A stretch of DNA of 6,380 bases from Methanomassiliicoccales archaeon (GTDB lineage: Archaea > Thermoplasmatota > Thermoplasmata > Methanomassiliicoccales > UBA472), in the NCBI GenBank assembly GCA_028679935.1, contig JAJRAL010000026.1, positions 1 through 6,380 on the forward strand, in the 5' to 3' direction. Both the position numbers and the translations under genes were made by a program. Under the pieces are notes generated by a model. It was not told the DNA's origin, did not search any database, and saw nothing but the letters and a program-made list of their open reading frames with translations. Positions 1 through 6,365 of this stretch are shown here, piece by piece; position 1 is the first letter of the stretch; each line of letters opens with the position of its first letter.

Positions 1-2
1 AG

Positions 3-659
3 AACGGAGAGGAGCTATGGAACTCCACGCTTCCTGTGGAATGGGGGCTTTCTTATCCGTTCCGAGGGCCGGTGTGGTACGTGGCATCGACAGCTGTCGT
101 GGACGACGCGTCTGGAGTCACTACCGTGACGGCCTTCGACACCCGAACATGGTCGATCGCCTGGACGACCACGGTCGACCATTGCTCGAACTCGAACGTC
201 CACTATCCGATGGGTTACTGGACGACCTACGAGGGCATCGTCGATGGCAAGGGCGACATCTATTGTCCGTTTTATCGGCTTGATTCCAATGAGCCGAGGT
301 TGCTGAGCGTCCTATCACCCGACGGCTCCGTCATCTCGAGGAGCACGGTCCGAGGCGAGATACTCGGAGCCTTTCGATCTGGCGGACTGCTTACGTACTA
401 TTGGCCAGATCATGACCTGTTAGCCCTGGATTCTCACGGCGGACAGCAATGGAAGTACGACGTCGGCAACGCCACCACCTACTACGGGATGATGCTCGGG
501 AACAATGATGGAATCTATCTCTCGAACTTCACGCACATCTTCGCTCTTGCCCGTTCGCCAGGCACTGACATCGGGATGTTCGTCGCGTCCATATTGGTGA
601 TTGACATCTCCGTCGTGGCCGCGATGTTCTGGACGAGAAGGAATCGCCTCAAGACCTAG
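3..659 (+). CDS. PQQ-like beta-propeller surface protein, C-terminal part (5' truncated by window edge)
   Basis: The frame is open back to base 3 with no stop, so only the last 218 residues of a longer protein are present. A GTG at 36 could be read as a start, but the codons before it (NGEELWNSTL) already look like a propeller strand, so I treat the gene as partial. Several short repeats have the beta-propeller look: FDTRTWSIAWTTTV, LSVLSPDGSVISRSTV, and LLALDSHGGQQWKYDVGN, the last close to the PQQ-repeat pattern with its closing Trp. A hydrophobic segment at about residues 190-210 is followed by TRRNRLKT, a positive stop-transfer end. This predicts a propeller outside the cell and a short tail inside. 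An Asp (201) sits within the membrane helix. Three N-glycosylation sequons (NST, NAT, NFT) fit an archaeal surface protein. Two Cys (61, 88) could pair. The ligand and role are unknown. The gene converges on the transporter, leaving 40 bases between them with no obvious terminator. Confidence 0.7.
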   Translation, partial: NGEELWNSTLPVEWGLSYPFRGPVWYVASTAVVDDASGVTTVTAFDTRTWSIAWTTTVDHCSNSNVHYPMGYWTTYEGIVDGKGDIYCPFYRLDSNEPRLLSVLSPDGSVISRSTVRGEILGAFRSGGLLTYYWPDHDLLALDSHGGQQWKYDVGNATTYYGMMLGNNDGIYLSNFTHIFALARSPGTDIGMFVASILVIDISVVAAMFWTRRNRLKT

Positions 660-699
660 TTCGCTCGGTGGTGCGCGTCCGCAGCTGTCCGCCGGGTCG

Positions 700-1746
700 T
701 CAGTGTTCGTGACGATGCTCTCGGTCCGGCCAATGCACGTGCGAATGGACGATGGGCGGATGGACGTGTTCGTGCACGTGCGGCTCGTCCTTCCCGTCCG
801 GATGCTCGTGCTCGTGATGGAGGTCCCGCTCGTGCTCGTGGGTGTGGGTCATGGCCTCATGTCGATGCGTGTGGGCGTGCCTCTCGGTCGCCACGAGCAG
901 GACCCCGCAGAACATGAGGACCGCCGCCAGGACGATCAGTCCCGTCATTGTGTCCCCGAGGAACAGCACCGAGACCACGGCCCCGACGAACGGGCCAAAG
1001 CTGAAGAACGCCGCCGTCCTGGAGGAACCAAGGCCGTCGAGCGCCTTTACGAACAGGACGAGGCTGACGCCGTAGCTCAACGCCCCTAGGAGCAGCGCGA
1101 ATAGGATCGAGGCATCGGTCGGGATGGTCGAACCGAGCAGGACCGCGATCGCAAGTGACGTGCTTCCTGCGATCAACCCTTTTACTTCAGCGATCCTGAC
1201 CGGGTCCTTGCTCGATATCTGGCGGGTGAGGTTGTTGTCGATCCCCCAACAGAACATGGCGAACACGATCAGCAAGGGGCCGAGGGGATCGATCGTCCCT
1301 TGGCTCGGGTTCCAGCTGAGGAAGACGCCGGCGATCGTCATCAGGGACATGGCGAGCCATAGTCTCGATCCGGCGAACTCCCTGAACACGATCACGGCGA
1401 TAATGGCCGTCATCACGCCCTCGAGGTTGACGAGGAGCGAGGCCGCGAATCCAGAGGTGAGGGCGAGACCCATCATCAGGGCTATCGGGGCGAGGACGCC
1501 GCCGGTGAGGATGGCGCCGGCGAGCCACGGCACGTCGCGACTTGCCAAGCGGGCTTCCGGGTTCTCTCTGTGCAGCAGGGCCCTACCCGCGATCGTGAAC
1601 AGGAATAGCCCGAGGAACGCTCCGATGTACAAGAGCCCGGCGAGCGCGACCGGCGGTATCTCGCCGACAAGCACCTTTGCTATCGGCGGGCTCACGCCGA
1701 AGAGCGCCGCGGACGCGGCGACGTAGAGCAGAGGTCTCTTGTTCAT
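700..1746 (-). CDS. EamA/DMT-family ten-helix transporter with histidine-rich C-terminal tail
   Basis: This 348-residue membrane protein has the drug/metabolite transporter layout of two EamA repeats, roughly residues 5-143 and 154-287, with ten hydrophobic helices. Each repeat ends with the usual acidic-residue-then-glycine-rich helix (FREFAGSRLWLAMSLMTIAG and FLGDTMTGLIVLAAVLMFCG). The motif WGIDNNLTRQIS after helix 6 is typical of one DMT subgroup. Family members move amino acids, nucleotides or other small metabolites, and the substrate cannot be told from sequence. From residue 288 a 61-residue tail contains 21 His, mostly as HxH or HxHxH, mixed with Glu and Asp. It should face the cytosol if the usual DMT topology holds. 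Such a tail suggests binding of Ni, Co, Zn or Cu, either as the cargo or as a sensor; this is inference. ATG at 1746 is the first plausible start, since no ATG occurs in the frame just upstream and a ribosome-binding-like GAGGCGA lies 7 bases before it. The tRNA-Gly lies 73 bases upstream on the same strand. Confidence 0.9.
   Translation of the reverse strand: MNKRPLLYVAASAALFGVSPPIAKVLVGEIPPVALAGLLYIGAFLGLFLFTIAGRALLHRENPEARLASRDVPWLAGAILTGGVLAPIALMMGLALTSGFAASLLVNLEGVMTAIIAVIVFREFAGSRLWLAMSLMTIAGVFLSWNPSQGTIDPLGPLLIVFAMFCWGIDNNLTRQISSKDPVRIAEVKGLIAGSTSLAIAVLLGSTIPTDASILFALLLGALSYGVSLVLFVKALDGLGSSRTAAFFSFGPFVGAVVSVLFLGDTMTGLIVLAAVLMFCGVLLVATERHAHTHRHEAMTHTHEHERDLHHEHEHPDGKDEPHVHEHVHPPIVHSHVHWPDREHRHEH
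804..840 (-). repeat. Direct repeat inside the His-rich tail coding region
   Basis: The 13-base unit GCTCGTGCTCGTG (as read on the + strand) occurs exactly at 804-816 and again at 828-840, spaced 24 bases start to start, so the reading frame is kept. Related GTGCTCG/GTGNGCG-like pieces fill the surrounding 720-890 stretch. It encodes His-Glu-rich peptides of the transporter tail. The repetition probably reflects codon-level low complexity and possibly in-frame slippage or duplication, not a separate element. Confidence 0.55.
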
Positions 1747-1753
1747 TGCGCCT

Positions 1754-1760
1754 TCGCCTC
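1754..1760 (-). promoter_or_regulatory. Probable ribosome binding site of the EamA transporter
   Basis: On the minus strand GAGGCGA stands 7 bases before the ATG at 1746. It matches the archaeal GAGGTGA core at six of seven positions. It supports that start codon, because no other ATG is found in the frame just upstream. Confidence 0.45.
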
Positions 1761-1819
1761 GGGAGATGCACTTGGTCGGATATGAGTGGTCGGCAACGGA
1801 CCGACCGTGTGCAGAGGAG

Positions 1820-1891
1820 TGCAGGTGCCGGGATTCGAACCCGGGTGTTTAGCTTGGAAGGCTAAAATCCTAACCGCTAGATTACACCTGC
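1820..1891 (-). tRNA. tRNA-Gly (anticodon UCC)
   Basis: The reverse complement folds into a full 72-base cloverleaf. The acceptor stem is GCAGGTG with CACCTGC (7 pairs), followed by T8 A9. The D stem is ATCT with GGAT, around a loop containing GG. The anticodon stem is TTAGC with GCTAA, around loop CTTCCAA, giving anticodon TCC for glycine GGA codons. The variable region has 4 bases. The T stem is CCGGG with CCCGG, around loop TTCGAAT. The discriminator base is A73. The 3' CCA is not encoded, as expected in many archaea, so it must be added by the CCA enzyme. No intron is present. A TATA-like box lies at the right distance upstream. No T-rich terminator is seen before the transporter gene on the same strand. 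Confidence 0.96.
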
Positions 1892-1913
1892 GCGGGCGAC
1901 CCTATCACAATCA

Positions 1914-1925
1914 TTCATAAAAAGG
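1914..1925 (-). promoter_or_regulatory. TATA box of the tRNA-Gly gene
   Basis: On the minus strand CCTTTTTATGAA is the most AT-rich stretch of the 150-base gap, in an otherwise GC-rich region. Its centre is about 28 bases upstream of the tRNA 5' end at 1891. That matches the archaeal TATA-to-start distance with transcription beginning at or just before the mature tRNA end. Confidence 0.6.
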
Positions 1926-2008
1926 CTTTTCCGGAGCTCGCTTCCGACTTGCCTAGCCAGACTCTCCTCGTTTGCTGATGTTGCATCGGAGGGAAACGGC
2001 TCAGCAAG

Positions 2009-2016
2009 CTTATTGA
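2009..2016 (+). promoter_or_regulatory. Candidate TATA box of the CoA-transferase/GNAT gene
   Basis: CTTATTGA is a moderate match to an archaeal TATA box, centred about 30 bases before the ATG at 2042. No Shine-Dalgarno sequence precedes that ATG (the bases before it are AGCGGGCAG). The expected start of transcription therefore falls within a few bases of the start codon, giving a leaderless or nearly leaderless mRNA. Confidence 0.4.
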
Positions 2017-2041
2017 CGCTTCGGCACAATCTAGCGGGCAG

Positions 2042-3901
2042 ATGACCGTTCCCACGGAGTCCGACTTCCAGCGGTACAAACGCCGGGCGGTCAGTGCCCA
2101 CGAGGCCGTGGACATGATCGGCCGTGGCAAGACGGTCTTCATCGGAACCGCCGCCGGCGAGCCGCAGACCCTTGTAAAGGAACTCATCGCCAGAGCGAGC
2201 GAGATGTCCGATAACGAGGTCATCCAGGCCCTGTCTCTCTTCCTTTCGCCGGCCAACCAGTCGAGCTCGAAGTCGGGGCTTCGGCTGAACGCCCTCTTCG
2301 TAGGTCCAGAGGTCAGGAGCGCAGTTCAGGCGGGGCGGGCGGACTACACTCCAGCGAACCTCTCCGAGATAGCGGACCTGCTCGAGAGCGACCTGCTGCA
2401 CGTCGATTACGCCTTGATCCAGGTGGCGCCACCCGACGAGAACGGCAACTGTTCCCTCGGCGTCAGCGTGGATATCACCAAGAGCGCGGCCAAGGCGGCG
2501 GAGACAGTCATCGCCCAGGTCAATCCGCGCATGCCGGTCACCGGCGGCGACTCGATGCTCCACGTCTCGGAGATCGACGCGTTCGTGCATCAAGAGGAGC
2601 CACTACTGGAGTGGCTGCGGCCGATGGACGAAGCGGAGGAAGTGAGGCTGATAGGCCAGCACGTAGCCGCATTGGTCGATGACGGCTCGACGATCCAGGT
2701 GGGGTACGGCTCGGTCCCAGACGCGGTGCTGCCGGCCCTCATGGACAAGAAGGACCTCGGAGTACATACCGAGATGTTCTCCGACGGCCTGGTCGAGCTG
2801 ATCGAGAAGGGCGTCGTCACCGGCAACAAGAAGACGCTGCACAAAGGGAAGATAGTCGCGTCGTTCGTCCTCGGGAGCCGCAAGCTCTACGACTACATCG
2901 ATCACAACGACACCTTCGAGTTCTTCCCCTCCTCGTACACGAACTCGCCCTGCATCATCGGACAGAACAAGCGAATGGTCGCGATCAACTCCGCCCTCTC
3001 CGTCGATCTCACCGGCCAGGTGTGCGCCGACCAGCTGGAGCAGGAGTTCTACTCTGGCATCGGCGGGCTGGCAGATTTCATGCGCGGCGCCTCGATGTCC
3101 AGGGGCGGCAAGTCGATCATCGCCATGCCCTCGACGGCGCAGGGTGGCGGTGTCTCGCGCATCGTCCCCTTCCTGCCGCCCGGGAGCGCCGTGACCGTGA
3201 ACCGGTGCGACGTGCACTACGTTGTCACCGAGCAAGGGATCGCGGAGCTCCGTGGCAAGACGATCGAACAGCGCGCGCTCGAGCTGATCGGTGTCGCCCA
3301 TCCGAAGTTCAGGACGATGCTGCTCGAAGAAGCGAAGAGGCTCGGCTATGTGAGGAGGGAACGTTCCACCGCGCCGTACGCTGGCAGGCCCTATCCGGCC
3401 GAGGCTCAGCTGATCACGAAGATCAAGGGCACCGGCATCCGCATCCGGCCGCTCAAGCAGAGCGACGAGGAGATGCTGAAGGAGATGTTCTACTCGCTAT
3501 CCGAGGACAGCGTCTACGAGCGCTTCCTATCCTACGAGAAGATGATGCCCGACGAAATACGCAACCTGCTCAATCTGAACTACGAGACGACCATGGCCTA
3601 TGTCGCTCTGATACGGAAGGAGGGCAGGTGCGAGGCGATCGGGATTGCCGCGTACGACGAGGACGTCGCCACTGGACTCGCAGAGTTCTCTCTCGCGGTC
3701 AGGGACGACTTCCAGAACGTGGGCCTCGGCACGCAGATGTTCCGCCTGCTCGTCGACTACGCTCGTGACGTCGGAGTGAAGGGCTTCACCGCGGAGATAC
3801 TCTCGACCAACATCCGCATGCTCGACATCTTCCACCGCTCCGGCCTGAAGGTGGAGACTTCGCTGGTCGACGACATCATCGACGTCAAGGCGTACTTCTG
3901 A
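2042..3901 (+). CDS. Acetyl-CoA hydrolase/CoA-transferase fused to a C-terminal GNAT acetyltransferase domain
   Basis: This 619-residue protein has two parts. Residues 10 to about 445 form a Cat1/4-hydroxybutyrate CoA-transferase-type acetyl-CoA hydrolase/transferase. It has a GTAAGEPQTL loop near residue 35, HTEMFSDG (242-249) with the likely catalytic Glu244 that forms the CoA-thioester intermediate, a GIGGLADF loop (339-346), and VHYVVTEQGIAELRGKT (391-407). Residues 465 to about 610 form a GNAT domain: RIRPLKQSDE opening, LSEDSVYERF, AEFSLAV with possible base Glu548, and acetyl-CoA-binding QNVGLG (558-563). That domain resembles the one in Pat-type protein acetyltransferases. The protein probably hydrolyses acetyl-CoA or transfers CoA between acids, and may acetylate a protein; the acceptors are unknown. 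ATG at 2042 is the only usual start codon after the in-frame stop at 1976. The gene converges on acs with abutting stop codons. Hydrolase and transferase activity cannot be separated from sequence alone. Confidence 0.9.
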   Translation: MTVPTESDFQRYKRRAVSAHEAVDMIGRGKTVFIGTAAGEPQTLVKELIARASEMSDNEVIQALSLFLSPANQSSSKSGLRLNALFVGPEVRSAVQAGRADYTPANLSEIADLLESDLLHVDYALIQVAPPDENGNCSLGVSVDITKSAAKAAETVIAQVNPRMPVTGGDSMLHVSEIDAFVHQEEPLLEWLRPMDEAEEVRLIGQHVAALVDDGSTIQVGYGSVPDAVLPALMDKKDLGVHTEMFSDGLVELIEKGVVTGNKKTLHKGKIVASFVLGSRKLYDYIDHNDTFEFFPSSYTNSPCIIGQNKRMVAINSALSVDLTGQVCADQLEQEFYSGIGGLADFMRGASMSRGGKSIIAMPSTAQGGGVSRIVPFLPPGSAVTVNRCDVHYVVTEQGIAELRGKTIEQRALELIGVAHPKFRTMLLEEAKRLGYVRRERSTAPYAGRPYPAEAQLITKIKGTGIRIRPLKQSDEEMLKEMFYSLSEDSVYERFLSYEKMMPDEIRNLLNLNYETTMAYVALIRKEGRCEAIGIAAYDEDVATGLAEFSLAVRDDFQNVGLGTQMFRLLVDYARDVGVKGFTAEILSTNIRMLDIFHRSGLKVETSLVDDIIDVKAYF

Positions 3902-5893
3902 TCACTTCTTCGGGTCGCAGGTGACGACGACGCGGTTCTCCACTAGTCTTTCGACGACGGAGGGGTCTGCGAGCGTGGTCGTGTCTCCGATGTTGTCCAT
4001 GTCTCCCGAGGCGATCTTCCTCAGGATGCGCCGCATGATCTTCCCGCTGCGGGTCTTCGGCAGGCCGGGCGCGAACTGGATCACCTCTGGCATCGCTATC
4101 GGCCCGACGGCGGTGCGGACGTGCTTGATCAGCTCCTTCTTGAGGTCCTCAGATTCCTCCACACCAGATTTCAGGGTGACGAAGGCGTAGATCGCCTCCC
4201 CCTTGATCTCGTGCGGCATCGGGACGACGGCCGCCTCAGCGACCTTCGGATGCGAAACGAGCGCACTCTCGACCTCGGCCGCCCCGATGCGGTGCCCCGA
4301 GACCTTAATCACATCGTCCACGCGACCCATGATCCAGACGTAACCGTCCTTGTCTTTCCTCGCTCCGTCGCCGGTGAAGTAGATCCCGGGCCAGCGGTTG
4401 AAGTACGTTTCCTTGAACCTCTCGTGCTGTCCGAACACCGTCCTCATGATCCCTGGCCAGGGCTTCTTGATGACTAGGTAGCCGCCCTCGTTCGGGCCGG
4501 CCTCGGTCCCGTTCTCCCTGTAGATTGCCGGCTCGATGCCGAAGAAAGGCAGCGTTGCTGACCCCGGCTTGGTGGTGATCGCTCCGGGCAGAGGCGTGAT
4601 CAGGATGCCCCCCGTCTCGGTCTGCCACCAGGTGTCGACAATCGGGCACTTCTCGTTCCCGACGTTCTTGTTGTACCAGATCCAGGCCTCGGGGTTGATT
4701 GCCTCTCCGACCGTACCGAGCAGTCTGAGGGATGAGAGGTCGCGCGATTTCGGCCACTTCTCGCCCTCGCGCATCAGAGAGCGGATCGCCGTCGGGGCGG
4801 TGTAGAAAATGTTGACCTTGAACTTCTCCACCACCTGCCAGAACCGGTCGACCTGGGGATACGTCGGGACGCCCTCGAACATCAGCGTCGTCGCCCCGGC
4901 ACAGAGCGGTCCGTAGACGATGTATGAGTGGCCGGTGATCCAGCCGATGTCTGCGGTGCACCAGAAGGTGTCCTCGTCGCGGTAGTCGAAGATGTACTTG
5001 AACGTCGTATTCGCGAAGAGCAGGTAGCCGCCGGTCGTGTGCAGCACGCCTTTCGGCTTGCCAGTCGATCCGGAGGTGTAGAGGATGAAGAGCGGGTCCT
5101 CGGCGTCCATGTGGGTGGCCGGGCAGACAGCTGACGCATCGGCCATCTCCTCATGCCACCAGAAGTCGCGGCCTGGGACCATCGTGACATCGAACCCACC
5201 GCGCTTGACCACGATGACCTTTTCCAACGTCGTTCCCTTGTCCAGGGCAATGTCGGCGCTCGCCTTCAGCATGATGTTCTTGCCGCTGCGGAACGAACCG
5301 TCGGCGGTAATGAGCAACCGGCAACCGGAGTCGTTGATCCTGTCTCTCAGGGAGTCGGCGCTGAAACCGCCGAAGACGATCGAATGAATGGCGCCGATTC
5401 GAGCGCACGCGAGCATTGAGATTGCAAGCTCCGGGATCATCGGCAGGTAGATCGAGACGCGGTCGCCCCTCTTCACGCCCTGCTTGATGAGGACGTTCGC
5501 GAACTTGCACACCTCGCGATGCAGCTCCTGATAGGTGAACGTCCTCACGTCCTCTTCCGGCTCTCCCTGCCAGATGATGGCGGCCTTGTTCTTCCTCGGT
5601 CCGTCCAGGTGGCGGTCGAGGCAGTTGTAGCTGACATTGAGCTTCCCGCCCTCGAACCACTTAATCACCGTGTTCTGCTGGTCCCAAGAGAAGGTCTTCC
5701 TCCAGGGGGAGAACCAGTGCAGCTCCTTCTTGGCCATCATGTCCCAGAAGGCCTCCGGGTCGGCGATGGATTCCTTGTAGATCCTTTCGTAATCCGCGAA
5801 GCTCTTCACGACCGCCTTCGCGCTGAATTCCGGGGAGGGTTTGAACCTTCTTTCCTCTTCCATCACCGACTCTATCGATTTGCCGTCAGTCAT
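3902..5893 (-). CDS. acs: Acetyl-CoA synthetase, AMP-forming
   Basis: The 663-residue cytosolic enzyme activates acetate with ATP and CoA through acetyl-AMP. It has the full length expected of Acs and all core motifs. There is an N-terminal ACS domain (about 30-90), the P-loop [11 protein letters not shown] (272-282), and TWWQTETG (421-428), in which Trp423 matches the residue that limits the pocket to acetate or propionate. YFTGDG (505-510) and the hinge [15 protein letters not shown] (523-537) follow. PKTRSGK (612-618) ends in the catalytic Lys618, whose equivalent is acetylated in bacterial Acs. The start is firm: ATG at 5893 is directly preceded by an in-frame TAG, with GGAGG 6 bases upstream. 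The gene faces the CoA-transferase/GNAT fusion tail to tail. It likely feeds acetate into central metabolism. Propionate use as a side activity is possible. No frameshift or missing residue is seen. Confidence 0.97.
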   Translation of the reverse strand: MTDGKSIESVMEEERRFKPSPEFSAKAVVKSFADYERIYKESIADPEAFWDMMAKKELHWFSPWRKTFSWDQQNTVIKWFEGGKLNVSYNCLDRHLDGPRKNKAAIIWQGEPEEDVRTFTYQELHREVCKFANVLIKQGVKRGDRVSIYLPMIPELAISMLACARIGAIHSIVFGGFSADSLRDRINDSGCRLLITADGSFRSGKNIMLKASADIALDKGTTLEKVIVVKRGGFDVTMVPGRDFWWHEEMADASAVCPATHMDAEDPLFILYTSGSTGKPKGVLHTTGGYLLFANTTFKYIFDYRDEDTFWCTADIGWITGHSYIVYGPLCAGATTLMFEGVPTYPQVDRFWQVVEKFKVNIFYTAPTAIRSLMREGEKWPKSRDLSSLRLLGTVGEAINPEAWIWYNKNVGNEKCPIVDTWWQTETGGILITPLPGAITTKPGSATLPFFGIEPAIYRENGTEAGPNEGGYLVIKKPWPGIMRTVFGQHERFKETYFNRWPGIYFTGDGARKDKDGYVWIMGRVDDVIKVSGHRIGAAEVESALVSHPKVAEAAVVPMPHEIKGEAIYAFVTLKSGVEESEDLKKELIKHVRTAVGPIAMPEVIQFAPGLPKTRSGKIMRRILRKIASGDMDNIGDTTTLADPSVVERLVENRVVVTCDPKK

Positions 5894-5899
5894 CTAGGG

Positions 5900-5904
5900 C
5901 CTCC
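5900..5904 (-). promoter_or_regulatory. Shine-Dalgarno of acs
   Basis: Minus-strand GGAGG (inside GCAGGAGGCC) lies 6 bases before the ATG at 5893. Together with the in-frame TAG next to that ATG, it fixes the acs start. It also means acs has a real 5' leader, unlike the convergent gene. Confidence 0.8.
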
Positions 5905-5942
5905 TGCCTCGAACTGCCCCTTAATCGGCGCTGCTGGATTGT

Positions 5943-5949
5943 GTTTATG
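5943..5949 (-). promoter_or_regulatory. Alternative TATA-like box for acs
   Basis: Minus-strand CCATAAA is centred about 53 bases before the acs ATG. It would give a leader of about 25 bases that includes the Shine-Dalgarno. It is a weaker TATA match than the box at 5983-5990, but the leader length it predicts is more usual. Confidence 0.3.
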
Positions 5950-5971
5950 GCCGTGGGGGCCGAAGGAGGGT

Positions 5972-6019
5972 ATGACCGATATTCATATAACCGTTACGGA
6001 AAGAACGCACGACGATTGA
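5972..6019 (+). other. 15-codon orphan reading frame with a Shine-Dalgarno-like sequence (doubtful gene or remnant)
   Basis: ATG at 5972 follows AAGGAGGG with only about 2 bases between GGAGG and ATG, which is shorter than usual. It encodes MTDIHITVTERTHDD and then TGA. The peptide looks like the first strand and helix start of a small ribbon-helix-helix or VapB-type antitoxin (alternating I/V, then T..DD). The stop comes too early, and reading on past it gives only 18 more codons before another stop. It may be a decayed gene start, a tiny peptide or chance. A TATA box for acs overlaps it on the other strand. Confidence 0.2.
5983..5990 (-). promoter_or_regulatory. Candidate TATA box for acs
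   Basis: Minus-strand TTATATGA is the best archaeal TATA match in the upstream region, about 94 bases before the acs ATG. Used as a promoter, it would give a leader of roughly 65 bases. The same AT-rich patch lies inside the 15-codon orphan frame on the other strand, so one of the two readings is probably wrong. Confidence 0.4.
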
Positions 6020-6047
6020 CGAAATAGGAAGTATCTGAAGAATGACC

Positions 6048-6060
6048 TACGAAAATCGTA
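6048..6060. repeat. Small inverted repeat TACGA-AAA-TCGTA
   Basis: A perfect 5-base inverted repeat with a 3-base AT centre lies in the gap between acs and the small acidic gene. The size and symmetry fit a DNA-binding protein site, but a short palindrome can occur by chance. No second copy was noticed in the window. Confidence 0.25.
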
Positions 6061-6075
6061 CTAGAATGGTTTGGG

Positions 6076-6108
6076 AGGAGGGGGGATTGAGGTGGCGACC
6101 CCCCTCCT
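6076..6108. terminator. Strong G/C hairpin, possible transcription terminator
   Basis: AGGAGGGGGG (6076-6085) pairs perfectly with CCCCCCTCCT (6099-6108), giving 10 pairs around a 13-base loop. On the + strand it is followed by TT then GAGAG, a weak T-run. On the minus strand the hairpin begins 11 bases after the stop of the small acidic gene, where it could end that transcript or protect its 3' end, but no T-run follows there. Archaeal termination relies mainly on U-runs, so the role is uncertain, though the fold itself is clear. Confidence 0.45.
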
Positions 6109-6119
6109 TTGAGAGTGAT

Positions 6120-6365
6120 TCAGACCAGGACCGTCTCCGGCACAGCCCCCGTCATCGCGTAATGCCCGTGCGCCCGGTGCCTCACGAAATCCTTCTCGAT
6201 GCTGCGGAGGTCGAGGTAGAACTCCTCGATTTCGTTTGCTCCCTCTCCGTGCTCCTCGACTTCGTGAGCGAGCGCCTTGATCTCGCCGACCGTATGAGTC
6301 TTCATCCAGGCTTCGATCTCAGGCTCGAATTCCAGTCCTTCGACGTTGACGTCGTCCAGCTTCAT
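6120..6365 (-). CDS. Small acidic protein of unknown function (start uncertain)
   Basis: I do not recognise this protein. Read from ATG at 6365 it has 81 residues: 19 acidic (15 Glu, 4 Asp), 7 Lys/Arg and 6 His. It is probably mostly helical between residues 14 and 62, with EIEAWMKTHTVGEIKALAHE followed by VEEHGEGANEIEEF. It ends in a His-containing RHRAHGHYAMTG stretch and a hydrophobic VPETVLV tail. No signal peptide or membrane segment is seen, so it is likely cytosolic. The frame stays open upstream of the ATG to the window edge (GWDAE precedes Met) and there is no clear Shine-Dalgarno, so the true start may lie outside and this may be the C-terminal part of a longer protein. A strong hairpin follows its stop. 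It reads in the same direction as acs but is separated by 226 bases, so it need not be in the same operon. Confidence 0.6.
   Translation of the reverse strand: MKLDDVNVEGLEFEPEIEAWMKTHTVGEIKALAHEVEEHGEGANEIEEFYLDLRSIEKDFVRHRAHGHYAMTGAVPETVLV

Noticed and set aside
720..890. Repeated GTGCTCG units as a CRISPR or minisatellite array
   Set aside because: The spacing is irregular, there are no unique spacers, and the repeats are fully explained by His/Glu codons of the transporter tail.
601..1089. Plus-strand frame of 162 codons across the His-tail region
   Set aside because: It lies opposite the transporter gene, its composition (runs of Val, Met, Arg and Leu) mirrors the His/Glu repeats, and it has no domain or supporting start.
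1124..1726. Plus-strand frame of 200 codons opposite the transporter
   Set aside because: It is an antisense shadow of the clear EamA membrane protein, a common effect of high GC. It has no recognisable motif.
1788..1806. GGTCGG-CCGACC hairpin after the tRNA-Gly as a terminator
   Set aside because: The stem is only 6 pairs with a 7-base loop and has no T-run on the minus strand. GGTCGG also recurs at 1774, so chance in GC-rich DNA is likely.
1877..2593. Minus-strand 238-codon frame overlapping tRNA-Gly and the fusion gene
   Set aside because: It runs opposite the conserved CoA-transferase domain and ends at the tRNA gene. Its peptide is Arg/Asp-rich and has no family signature.
3022..3768. 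Plus-strand 248-codon frame within the fusion gene
   Set aside because: It is an out-of-frame shadow with Arg-rich low-complexity sequence, while the overlapping frame carries intact GNAT and transferase motifs.
5949..5961. GGCC-GTGGG-GGCC hairpin in the acs leader as a riboswitch
   Set aside because: It has only 4 pairs and no conserved riboswitch core or long structured leader around it.
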